Source: an uncultured Eubacteriales bacterium (GTDB lineage: Bacteria; Bacillota; Clostridia; Oscillospirales; Acutalibacteraceae). Taken from it: a DNA stretch of 64,000 bases. The translations under genes and the position numbers were made by a program. Positions 17,611-26,090 of the stretch are shown here, piece after piece. Every line of letters begins with the position of its first letter. Within the stretch, counting starts at the first letter, position 1. The stretch covers positions 1 through 64,000 of the forward strand of contig CAKTVV010000015.1 of the NCBI GenBank assembly GCA_934630515.1, read 5' to 3'. The notes below the pieces were generated by a model that did no database searches, was not told where the DNA came from, and was given only the letters and a program-made list of their open reading frames with translations.

Positions 17611-18703
17611 GTTGACCGTCGGCGCCTTTCGCAATCTGCACCCCTGCCGGTGGGAGCCGGCACCCGGTGTTAATATTCTCTACGGAGACAACGCCCAGGG
17701 AAAGACCAATCTGCTGGAGGCATGCTGGCTGTTTACCGGCGCCCGGAGCTTTCGGGGCGCCAAGGACTGCGAGACGGTGCCCTTTGGCGGAGAGGAGGCA
17801 CGGCTGTCGCTGGAATTCTTCGCCGGAAGCCGGGAGCAGCAGGCGGATATGACCATCCGCCAGCGCCGGCAGGTGACCCTGAACGGCGTGAAGCTCCCCT
17901 CCGCCGCCCGGCTGGCGGGCATCCTGTGCGGGGTGGTGTTTTCACCGGCGCATCTGTCGCTGGTGCGGGACGGTCCTGCCGAACGGCGGCGGTTCGTGGA
18001 CGCCGCTTATTGTCAGCTCAGTCCCGGATATGTGGGCAAGCTGGCGGAATATCAGCGGGTGCTGGTGCAGCGCAATGCCCTGCTGCGGCAGATGAACGAG
18101 CCGGGGCGGGACACCGCCTCCGACCGGGAGATGCTGGAGCTGTGGGATCACACGCTGGCAGCCGCCGGCGCCCGGGTGACGCTGGCACGCAGTCTATATA
18201 TTGACAAGCTCCAGCCCATAGCGGCGGAGATCTATGCCGGATTATCCGGCGGACGGGAGCAGCTGTCGCTGCGGTGGGAGTCCCCCGCCTTTGCGCCGGG
18301 GCTGACCCCGGCGGAAATCGCCGCCCGCTGGCTGGCTGCGCTGCAGGCCGCCCGGCGAGCCGACCGGGGAGCCGGATTTTCCACCGTGGGACCTCATCGG
18401 GAGGATCTGACCCTGACCCTTAACGGCACGGAGGTACGCACCTACGGCTCGCAGGGGCAGCAGCGCTCGGCGGTGCTGGCGCTGAAAATGGCGGAGGCAG
18501 TTCTTCTGCAGGAGGTGACCGGCGAGCCGCCGGTGGCATTTCTGGATGACGTCATGAGTGAGCTGGACGTATCCCGGCAGGAATACATCCTCAACCACAT
18601 CGACGGCTGGCAGGTGTTCATCACCGGCTGCGAGCCCTCGGCGGCGCTGCGTATGACCGCCGGCAAGGTATTTTATATTAAACAAGGCGTATTATCTGAA
18701 TAA
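17597..18703 (+). CDS. recF: DNA replication and repair protein RecF
   Basis: A 368-residue SMC-like ATPase that loads RecA at gapped DNA. Walker A is YGDNAQGKTNLLEA near residue 30; the signature and Walker B region appear as GSQGQQRSAVLALKMAE (about 281-297) and VAFLDDVMSELD (about 315-326). The start is a TTG at 17597 after GGAG with a 7-nt gap, inside the end of yaaA. Confidence 0.96.
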   Translation: MLVRRLTVGAFRNLHPCRWEPAPGVNILYGDNAQGKTNLLEACWLFTGARSFRGAKDCETVPFGGEEARLSLEFFAGSREQQADMTIRQRRQVTLNGVKLPSAARLAGILCGVVFSPAHLSLVRDGPAERRRFVDAAYCQLSPGYVGKLAEYQRVLVQRNALLRQMNEPGRDTASDREMLELWDHTLAAAGARVTLARSLYIDKLQPIAAEIYAGLSGGREQLSLRWESPAFAPGLTPAEIAARWLAALQAARRADRGAGFSTVGPHREDLTLTLNGTEVRTYGSQGQQRSAVLALKMAEAVLLQEVTGEPPVAFLDDVMSELDVSRQEYILNHIDGWQVFITGCEPSAALRMTAGKVFYIKQGVLSE

Positions 18704-18730
18704 ATCTATACAGACAGGATCTGAAATTCT

Positions 18731-18988
18731 ATGTATTTGCATATCGGGCAAGATACCGTGGTGCGGGAGCAGGACATCGTGGGCATTTTCGACATGGATA
18801 ACACCACGGTCTCCCGTACCACCCGGGAGTTTCTCAACCGGGCGGAAAAAGAGGGGCGGGTCAGCTATGTAAACTATGAGCTGCCCAAGTCCTTTGTGGT
18901 GTGCCGCAGTCCCGATGACCGGGGGTATACGGTGCATATTGCCCAGATGGCGCCCCGGACGCTGTATAAACGAGCCAAGACCTTATAA
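18731..18988 (+). CDS. remB: RemB/YaaB family DUF370 regulator
   Basis: An 85-residue protein of the DUF370 family (RemA/RemB). RemA activates biofilm matrix genes in Bacillus; RemB sits between recF and gyrB, as here. The sequence MYLHIGQDTVVREQDIVGIFDMDNTT is typical. The ribosome site (AGGATCTG) is weak. The role in this organism is inferred from position and family. Confidence 0.9.
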   Translation: MYLHIGQDTVVREQDIVGIFDMDNTTVSRTTREFLNRAEKEGRVSYVNYELPKSFVVCRSPDDRGYTVHIAQMAPRTLYKRAKTL

Positions 18989-19017
18989 CCAATGACCGAA
19001 AGAGAGGAAAACCGCTT

Positions 19018-20973
19018 ATGGCACAGGATACGGAGCTGCAAAACGAGCAGGAGCTGACCCACGCCGACGGGTCATACGACGAAAAAGACATACAGGTGCT
19101 GGAGGGACTGGAGGCGGTGCGCAAGCGCCCCGGCATGTATATCGGTTCCACCGGCCCTCGTGGTCTGCACCATCTGGTGTATGAGATCGTCGATAACTCC
19201 ATTGACGAGGCGCTGGCGGGCTACTGCACCCATATTGAAGTGGACGTGCTGCCCGGGGACATTATCTCCGTGCGGGATAACGGCCGGGGCATCCCCGTGG
19301 GTATGAACGAAAAGCTGGGTCTGCCCACCGTCACGGTGGTGCTGACGGTGCTGCACGCCGGCGGTAAGTTCGGCGGCGGCGGATATAAGGTTGCCGGCGG
19401 TCTGCACGGCGTGGGCTCCTCGGTGGTGAACGCCCTGTCCGAGTGGCTGGAGGTGGAGATCCGCCGGGACGGCCACATTTACGGGCAGCGGTTTGAGCGG
19501 GGCAAGACTGTGTCCGACCTGAAGCTGCTGGGAGATACCGATGAGACCGGTACGCTGGTGCGATTCAAGCCCGACGGCGAAATCTTTACCGAGACCACCG
19601 AGTTCGATTTTGAGACCCTGCAAAAGCGGCTGCGGGAGCAGGCATTCCTCAACGCCGGACTGCGCATCACCTTCACCGACCGGCGCACCGATGAGATCAA
19701 GCAGGAAACCTACTGCTATGAGGGAGGAATTTCCTCCTTTGTGGAGTTTCTCAACAAGACCCGGGGCTATGTGCCGCTGCACGAGAACGTGATCCACCTC
19801 ACCACCACCGACGGCGAGAGCGTGGCGGAGGTGGCGTTCCAGTATAACGACAGCTATAACGAGACCATCGTCTCCTTTGCCAACAATATGCACACGGTGG
19901 ACGGCGGCACCCACGAGACGGCGTTCAAGACCGCCATCACCCGGGTATTCAACACCTACGCCCGGCGCTTTAAGATCCTCAAGGACAACGACAAGGATCT
20001 GAAGGGCGAGGACGTGCGGGAGGGTCTCATGGCGGTCATCAGCGTGAAGCTGGAGGACGCTCAGTTTGAGAGTCAGACCAAGGCGAAGCTGGGCAACACC
20101 TCCATCGGTAAGCTGGTGAACACCCTCATCAGCGTCAAGCTGACGGAATATCTGGACGAGAATCCGGCGGTGGCGAAATCCATCCTGGAAAAATCCGTCA
20201 ACGCCGCCCGGGTACGGGAGGCTGCCCAAAAGGCACGGGAGAAAGCCCGCAACGATAAAAAATTAAGCTCCATGCGGATGCCGGAAAAGCTGGCGGACTG
20301 CATCTGGAAGGACCCGGAGCGCACCGAGCTGTATATTGTCGAGGGCGATTCCGCCGGCGGCTCCGCCATTCAGGGACGGGACCGGAACTATCAGGCGATC
20401 CTGTCCCTGTGGGGCAAGATGCTCAACGTGGAAAAAGCCCGGCTGGACAAGGTGTACGGCAACGATAAGCTGACCCCCGTGGTGATGGCGCTGGGCTGCG
20501 GCATCGGAGACGATTTCGACTTGTCCCGGCTGCGGTACGGCAAGGTCATCATCATGGCGGATGCCGATGTGGACGGTTCCCACATCTGCACGCTGCTGCT
20601 GACCTTCTTCTTCCGGTATATGCGTCCTCTCATCGAGGAGGGGCATGTGTATATCGCCCAGCCTCCTCTCTACAAGGTGATGAAGGGCAAAAAGTTTGCC
20701 TACGCCTTCTCCGACGAGGAGCGGGACCGGGAGATCGCCGGCTTCGGCGGCGACGTGGACAATGTGCAGCGGTATAAAGGTCTGGGCGAGATGGATCCCC
20801 AGCAGCTGTGGGAGACCACCATGGATCCCTCCTTCCGCACCATGCTTAAGGTGCATATGGAGGACGCCCAGCAGGCGGACGAGACCTTCTCCATCCTGAT
20901 GGGGGATAAGGTGGAGCCCCGCCGGGAGTTTATCGAGAAGAATGCCCGGTATGTGGATAATCTGGATGTGTGA
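19018..20973 (+). CDS. gyrB: DNA gyrase subunit B
   Basis: A 651-residue ATPase subunit of gyrase, which introduces negative supercoils. The GHKL ATP-binding part includes VRKRPGMYIGST and VDNSIDEA with NGRGIPV, the transducer domain follows, and the TOPRIM part shows EGDSAGGSA (about 442-450) and DADVDGSHI (about 515-523). Length is normal for a Gram-positive GyrB. Preceded by GAGAGGAAAAC. It is separated from gyrA by one unrelated gene. Confidence 0.97.
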   Translation: MAQDTELQNEQELTHADGSYDEKDIQVLEGLEAVRKRPGMYIGSTGPRGLHHLVYEIVDNSIDEALAGYCTHIEVDVLPGDIISVRDNGRGIPVGMNEKLGLPTVTVVLTVLHAGGKFGGGGYKVAGGLHGVGSSVVNALSEWLEVEIRRDGHIYGQRFERGKTVSDLKLLGDTDETGTLVRFKPDGEIFTETTEFDFETLQKRLREQAFLNAGLRITFTDRRTDEIKQETYCYEGGISSFVEFLNKTRGYVPLHENVIHLTTTDGESVAEVAFQYNDSYNETIVSFANNMHTVDGGTHETAFKTAITRVFNTYARRFKILKDNDKDLKGEDVREGLMAVISVKLEDAQFESQTKAKLGNTSIGKLVNTLISVKLTEYLDENPAVAKSILEKSVNAARVREAAQKAREKARNDKKLSSMRMPEKLADCIWKDPERTELYIVEGDSAGGSAIQGRDRNYQAILSLWGKMLNVEKARLDKVYGNDKLTPVVMALGCGIGDDFDLSRLRYGKVIIMADADVDGSHICTLLLTFFFRYMRPLIEEGHVYIAQPPLYKVMKGKKFAYAFSDEERDREIAGFGGDVDNVQRYKGLGEMDPQQLWETTMDPSFRTMLKVHMEDAQQADETFSILMGDKVEPRREFIEKNARYVDNLDV

Positions 20974-21104
20974 CGGCGAATAATGGCCGCACAGGCTGCA
21001 GACGTGGCGGACAGCCGCCGATATAAGGCAGACGTCACGGAAGCATCGACGACCGAAGCTTTAGAATGGAGTGCGTGAACAGCGTTCACGCAGGATGGAG
21101 TTGT

Positions 21105-22193
21105 ATGGACGATAAAACAACGAATGCCCTGCTGACGGTGGATCTGACCCGGGAGGAATTCATTGATTTCCGGTATGTGATGGATCGGTTCGCCGGCATG
21201 GGACGGGGACGCTGGACCCGGGCGATCATTATGGGCCTATTCAGCCTGTCGCTGATCGTGCTGGCTCTGGTGGAGCTGGTCAAGGAGGGACAGGCGGACT
21301 GGCTGACCGGTATCGTCGGCTTGCTGATGCTGCTGGTCAGTCTGCTCATCGCTGTGCTGGAGCCGGTGATCCTCAAAAAGCGTGCCGGCCGTGCCTATGA
21401 CCAGAGCATTGCCGCCGGATACAGCTATTACGGCACGGTGCGGCTGTACAGCGACCGCATCGAAAAGGAGGGGACGGAGCAGACCGTCACCATCCCCATC
21501 AACGGAACAGCGTTCTTTCTGGAATGCAAGGAAATGATGGTGTGGGGCAGCGACCGCACCCGTTCCATCGTGCTGCCCGCCCGCTATCTGACGGCGGAAT
21601 CTGCCGCCGCCCTGCGGCATGCTGCCGACCGGATTCCCACCGGACACCGGCGGTTCAACGGACGGGTGGTGCCTCAAGGGCAGGTGCCTGCGCCGGTGGT
21701 GACGGAAAAGCCCACCGTGCTGTGGGAGCAGACCGTCACCTATACGCTGGAGGAGTTCCAGAGCCTGCTGCGCAGTGTGCTGAAGCAGAATTACAGCCAG
21801 CGGCTGCCCATGTTCGGGCTGCTGAGCGTGCTGACCGGGCTGGCATTGGGATGGAACGGCGAGAGCGTCGTGCCCTGCGTGATGTATTTTCTGGCGACGC
21901 TGTTTTTCCTGACCCTGCTGAATCTGCTCATGCCCCTGTGGCGGCTGCCCCGGCACGAGGAGCAGGTGCCGCCCTCCGCCCGCCAGATACAGTTTGCGCT
22001 CACCGACCGGGGCTTCCGGCTCCATTCCGAGCGGCAGGAGGATTGCGTCCCCTGGGGCGCCATCGCCCATGTGATGGATAAGGGCGACTATGTGGAATTT
22101 CAGTGGCAGCATACGTTTGCCCGGATCCCGAAGCGCTGCATCCCTGATTTTGAGGCGTTCGACGGGATCATTACGAAATATTGGAAACACTGA
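21105..22193 (+). CDS. Membrane protein with two YcxB-like halves, between gyrB and gyrA
   Basis: A 362-residue protein of unknown function. Each half has the same plan: a short cytoplasmic segment (LTREEFIDF in the first, YTLEEFQSLL in the second), two close membrane helices (about 33-80 and 225-270), then a beta-rich cytoplasmic stretch ending near a Trp-Gly (about 150 and 330). This looks like an internal duplication of a YcxB-like C-terminal module. The start follows GGATGGAG; a longer frame to 21066 lacks a better site. A GCGTGAAC...GTTCACGC hairpin lies just upstream (21072-21091). Its place between the gyrase genes is unusual. Confidence 0.7.
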   Translation: MDDKTTNALLTVDLTREEFIDFRYVMDRFAGMGRGRWTRAIIMGLFSLSLIVLALVELVKEGQADWLTGIVGLLMLLVSLLIAVLEPVILKKRAGRAYDQSIAAGYSYYGTVRLYSDRIEKEGTEQTVTIPINGTAFFLECKEMMVWGSDRTRSIVLPARYLTAESAAALRHAADRIPTGHRRFNGRVVPQGQVPAPVVTEKPTVLWEQTVTYTLEEFQSLLRSVLKQNYSQRLPMFGLLSVLTGLALGWNGESVVPCVMYFLATLFFLTLLNLLMPLWRLPRHEEQVPPSARQIQFALTDRGFRLHSERQEDCVPWGAIAHVMDKGDYVEFQWQHTFARIPKRCIPDFEAFDGIITKYWKH

Positions 22194-22248
22194 CAGGATA
22201 ATTCAAATGCTTTTATACTGATTGTAAACGAAAGGTCAGGTGATTTGG

Positions 22249-24783
22249 ATGGAGGAGCAGTCAACGCCCCTTGCCAAACTGATAAATGTGGACTTGGATA
22301 AGGAGATGCGCAAGCGCTTTCTGGAGTATTCCGTGTCGGTGCTGGTGGCACGGGCGCTGCCGGATGTGCGGGACGGCTTGAAGCCGGTGCATCGCCGGAT
22401 CCTGTACACCATGCACGAGGATAAGCTGACCCCCGATAAGCCTTACCGGAAATCCGCCACCACCGTGGGCGACGTGCTGGGACGGTATCATCCCCACGGC
22501 GACGCCTCGGTGTATGACGCCATGGTGCGTCTGGCGCAGGATTTCTCGCTGCGGTATCCGCTGGTGGACGGGCACGGCAACTTCGGCTCCATCGACGGTC
22601 ACCCCGCCGCCGCCTACCGGTATACCGAGGCACGGCTGAGCAAGCTGAGTCTGGATATGCTGGCGGACATCGATAAGGATACGGTGGATTTCATCCCCAA
22701 CTTTGATAACAACAAGGTCGAGCCCACGGTGCTGCCCTCCCGGTTCCCGAACCTGCTGGTGAACGGCTCCTCCGGAATTGCCGTCGGTATGGCGACCAAC
22801 ATCCCGCCCCACAATCTGCGGGAGGTGGTGGATGCCATCTGTCTGCTGATCGAAAATCCCGACGCCGAGCTGCCGGACATCATGGAGCACATCAAGGGGC
22901 CGGATTTTCCCACCGGCGGCATCATCATGGGGCGCAGCGGCATCCGTGCCGCCTACGCCACCGGCCGTGGGCGCATCACCGTGCGGGCCCGGGCGGAGAT
23001 CGAGGAGAGCGGCAACCGCAATCGGATCGTGATCAGCGAGATCCCCTATATGGTGAACAAGCTGAATCTGGTGAAATCCATCATCGATCTGGTGGACGAT
23101 AAGCGCATCGAGGGCATCCACGACGTGGTGGATCACTCCAGCATGGAGGGAATGCGGGTCGTCATCGATCTGAAAAAGGATGCGGTGCCGCAGGTGGTGC
23201 TGAACCAGCTGTACGCCTACACCCAGATGCAGGTGACCTTCGGTGCCATTCTGCTGGCGCTGGTGGACGGCACCCCGAAGATCCTCACCCTCAAGCAGAT
23301 GCTGGAGGAATACATCAAATTCCAGATGCAGGTCATCACCCGCCGTACCCAGTTCGATCTGAACAAGGCAAAGGAACGGGCGCACATCGTAGAGGCGCTC
23401 AAGCGGGCGGTGGACTTCATCGATGAGATCATTGCTCTCATCCGGGCTTCCTCCGACCAGAACGCTGCCAAGGAAAAGCTTATGGAGCGGTTCCTGTTCG
23501 ACGACATACAGGCGGACGCCATCGTGAAGATGCGCTTGGGACAGCTGTCCGGTCTGGAGCGGCAGAAGATCGAGGATGAGCTGGGTGCGCTGCAGCTGCG
23601 CATTGCCGAGCTGGAGGGGATCCTGGCAGACGAGCATAAGATCAAGGAGATCGTCAAGGACGAATGTCTCAAGATGCGGGATAAGTACGGCGACGAGCGC
23701 CGCACGGAGATTTCCATTGTCTCCGGCGAGGTGGACATCGAGGATCTGATCCCCGAGGAGGAGAGCGTGCTGACCCTCACCGAGGCGGGCTACATCAAGC
23801 GCCAGCCGGTGGACAGCTATTCGGCGCAGCGCCGGGGCGGCCGGGGCATCAAGGGCCTCACCACCAAGGAGGAGGATGTCATCCGGCATATGTTTGTCTG
23901 CTCCAGCCACGATACGGTGATGTTCTTCACCAATCTGGGGCGGGTATACAAGCTGCGGTGCTTCGAGGTGCCGGAGGGCAGCCGCACCGCCAAGGGGCTG
24001 AATATTGTCAACCTGCTGCCCCTCCAGCCGGAGGAGCAGGTCACGGCGATGATCCGCACCGAGGATCAGACCGAGGGGCTGAATTTGTGCATGGTGACCC
24101 GCCGGGGCATCATCAAGCGCACCCGCCTGGACGCCTACGCCAATGTGCGTAAGGGCGGCTTGATCGCCGTGGATCTGGACGAGGGCGACGAGCTGGTGAG
24201 CGTGCTGATCACCGATGGGGAGCAGCAGCTGCTGCTGGCGACCCGCAGCGGTATGGCGATCCGGTTCCGGGAGAGCGACGTGCGGCTGGTCGGGCGTACC
24301 GCCCGGGGCGTGCGGGCGATCTCGCTGGGCGAGGAGGACACCGTGGTGGGCGTGGTGCTGGTGGACGATGCCGATCGGCTGCTCACCGTCACCGAGACCG
24401 GCTACGGACGGTTGAGCCAGTTTAACGAATATCGCATCCAGTCCCGTGGCGGCAAGGGTATCATCAACTACCACACCGAGCGCTACGGCGCCGTGGTGGG
24501 GATCGCCGCCGTGGAGGAGCAGGAGGATCTGATCCTCATTTCCTCCTCCGGTATTATGATCCGTATGGCGACGGACGAGATCCGTCTGTGCAGCCGCACC
24601 TCCAAGGGCGTGCGGGTCATGCGGGTAGGCGAGGACACCCGGGTCATCTCCATGGCGGTCACCGCCCATGAGGAGGATGCCGAGATGGCACACCCGGAGG
24701 ATGACGGCACCGCCGATGAGGGCGCTGCCGACACCGAACCGGAGGAAACTGAAGCGCCTGCCGAGACCCCGGCGGACGAATAA
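22249..24783 (+). CDS. gyrA: DNA gyrase subunit A
   Basis: An 844-residue DNA-cleaving subunit of gyrase. The catalytic Tyr is Tyr125 in AYRYTEARL. The beta-pinwheel domain holds the GyrA box QRRGGRG (about 527-533), which distinguishes gyrase from topoisomerase IV. The tail is an acidic Glu/Asp/Ala extension. In the quinolone pocket the residue matching E. coli Ser83 is Ala86 (HPHGDASVYD), and Asp90 matches Asp87. The start is ATG at 22249 after AGGTGA; a GTG nine bases earlier is possible. A terminator follows. Confidence 0.97.
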   Translation: MEEQSTPLAKLINVDLDKEMRKRFLEYSVSVLVARALPDVRDGLKPVHRRILYTMHEDKLTPDKPYRKSATTVGDVLGRYHPHGDASVYDAMVRLAQDFSLRYPLVDGHGNFGSIDGHPAAAYRYTEARLSKLSLDMLADIDKDTVDFIPNFDNNKVEPTVLPSRFPNLLVNGSSGIAVGMATNIPPHNLREVVDAICLLIENPDAELPDIMEHIKGPDFPTGGIIMGRSGIRAAYATGRGRITVRARAEIEESGNRNRIVISEIPYMVNKLNLVKSIIDLVDDKRIEGIHDVVDHSSMEGMRVVIDLKKDAVPQVVLNQLYAYTQMQVTFGAILLALVDGTPKILTLKQMLEEYIKFQMQVITRRTQFDLNKAKERAHIVEALKRAVDFIDEIIALIRASSDQNAAKEKLMERFLFDDIQADAIVKMRLGQLSGLERQKIEDELGALQLRIAELEGILADEHKIKEIVKDECLKMRDKYGDERRTEISIVSGEVDIEDLIPEEESVLTLTEAGYIKRQPVDSYSAQRRGGRGIKGLTTKEEDVIRHMFVCSSHDTVMFFTNLGRVYKLRCFEVPEGSRTAKGLNIVNLLPLQPEEQVTAMIRTEDQTEGLNLCMVTRRGIIKRTRLDAYANVRKGGLIAVDLDEGDELVSVLITDGEQQLLLATRSGMAIRFRESDVRLVGRTARGVRAISLGEEDTVVGVVLVDDADRLLTVTETGYGRLSQFNEYRIQSRGGKGIINYHTERYGAVVGIAAVEEQEDLILISSSGIMIRMATDEIRLCSRTSKGVRVMRVGEDTRVISMAVTAHEEDAEMAHPEDDGTADEGAADTEPEETEAPAETPADE

Positions 24784-24790
24784 GCAGGAA

Positions 24791-24820
24791 AAACTCCCGA
24801 CCCCGCCGGGTCGGGAGTTT
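24791..24820 (+). terminator. Terminator after gyrA
   Basis: AAACTCCCGAC and GTCGGGAGTTT pair 8 nt after the stop codon, ending in TTTTG. Confidence 0.85.
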
Positions 24821-24920
24821 TGTGGTGGTGTATAAAGAACCGGCGGGAGCGGCAAATTGGCTGTTGCTGCAGCATTTTCTTCGGAAAAGGCTCGACCGCC
24901 GGTCTTTTCGCTCTTGCCCG

Positions 24921-25440
24921 GCTGCCGATTCATCCGTGAAGTGGAGTAAGACCTGTCTGGTGCAGAAAACGGCATGGGGAAAGAACGGTGGCGCACGAAT
25001 CGAGACTGTGTCGGTCGCTCCGCTTTTCGTCCGGCTGCTGGTCTGTCCGTGAAGTGGGAGACAGCCTGTCCGGCACAGAAAACGGCATGGGGCAAGAACG
25101 GCGGCGCACGAATCGAGACTGTGTCGGTCGCTCCGCTTTTCGTCCGGCTGCTGATTCATCCATGAACTGGGAGACAGCCCGTCCGGTGCAGAAAACGGCA
25201 TGGGGCAAGAACGGCGGCGACGAACGGGGACTGTACCGATCTTTCTGCCCTCCGTTCGGCTGCTGATTCATCCATGAACTGGAGACAGCCCGTCCAGTGC
25301 AGAAAACGGCATGGGGCAAGAACGGCGGCGCACGAATCGAGATTTTGCCGGTCGCTCCGCCCTCCGTTCGGCTGCTGATTCATCCATGAACTGGGAGACA
25401 GCCTGTCCGGCGCAGAAAACAGCATAGGGCAGACCGGCGG
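24921..25440. repeat. Tandem repeat, 112/113-bp unit, about 4.6 copies
   Basis: Units begin at 24921, 25034, 25147, 25259 and 25371 with GCTGCYGATTCATCC-like starts, giving periods of 113, 113, 112 and 112 bp. Each contains CAGAAAACGGCATGGGG and, in most copies, GCACGAATCGAGA. Period is not a multiple of three, so the open frames on both strands through this array read through in different frames and are not likely proteins. No spacer structure, so not CRISPR. Confidence 0.9.
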
Positions 25441-25685
25441 TGAATGGATCGGGAACCGTGAAATCGGGAGCAGGAAAACCGAAAATGGCGGCGGGGGCGG
25501 TTTTTTCCTTTGGCGGCGGTCTCTGCTTACGCATGAGGATGCCGGGTCGGAGGTTACGGCGGCATCGTCCTCGTCCAAGTATAACATCTGCTCTCGCATG
25601 AGGGCGGCCGGTCGGATTGGCGGGCAAAAGCACCGGGCGGCTGCCATGAGCCGGGATAGCACAGACCTGTCCGTGTGGGCGCCGG
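25441..25685. other. Gene-free stretch next to the tandem repeat
   Basis: Contains GGCGGGGGCGGTTTTTTCC (25489-25507), which could stop rightward transcription, and two GCATGAGG words. No gene or known RNA recognised. Confidence 0.3.
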
Positions 25686-25763
25686 TCAGCTGCGGATCGC
25701 CAGCAGCCATAATATTGCGATCGCTACACCGCACCAGAACCATAGCCGCACCTTTTTGTCCAT
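25686..25763 (-). CDS. Possible 25-residue single-helix membrane peptide
   Basis: A short frame reads MDKKVRLWFWCGVAIAILWL followed by LAIRS and a stop. It has a positively charged start, one hydrophobic helix of about 17 residues, and a GGAGGG ribosome site 7 nt before ATG. It lies alone between the repeat array and the mnmG leader and is too short for standard gene callers. Could be a real small membrane protein or chance; no family assigned. Confidence 0.45.
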   Translation of the reverse strand: MDKKVRLWFWCGVAIAILWLLAIRS

Positions 25764-25849
25764 TGCGTTGCCCTCCGCCCATACCGAATTTTACAGTTGG
25801 TAATATCTACGCAAAACAAAGCGCTTTTATTCAGTGCCGAAATTTCTTC

Positions 25850-26075
25850 CGCCGATTTTCCACCGCAGATTTTGTCTTAATGCCCGTTATGACGGGCTTT
25901 CTCCGGGGTTACGGTGGAAAACTCGGTGGAAACTGTGAAACTTTCCCCTCTACTCTGGGGATAATTCCGGGTTTTCCCCGGAAATGGAGGAATATTCCAG
26001 TGGAAAAGTTGAAAACTCAGTGAAAAATCAAAAACAGGAAGTATATATAAAAAATGGTAAAATTTAGCAGTGACT
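25850..26075 (+). promoter_or_regulatory. mnmG leader with a cluster of DnaA-box-like words
   Basis: TTTTCCACC at 25856, GGTGGAAAA at 25913, GGTGGAAAC at 25925, AGTGGAAAA at 25999, plus a GGGGATAA...CCGGGTTTTCC block (25957-25977) that closely matches the block just before the last DnaA box in oriC (16192-16211). An AT-rich stretch (26036-26065) follows. It may be a DnaA-responsive control region or a second origin-like cluster. Confidence 0.45.
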
Positions 26076-26090
26076 AAGAAGGGACGACCT

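Noticed and set aside
22261..25095. A 944-residue leftward open frame over gyrA
   Set aside because: Antisense shadow of gyrA in GC-rich DNA; composition is His/Leu/Gly-rich and it has no ribosome site.
24921..25440. CRISPR array
   Set aside because: The whole 112-113 bp unit is repeated; there are no unique spacers and the repeats are too long.
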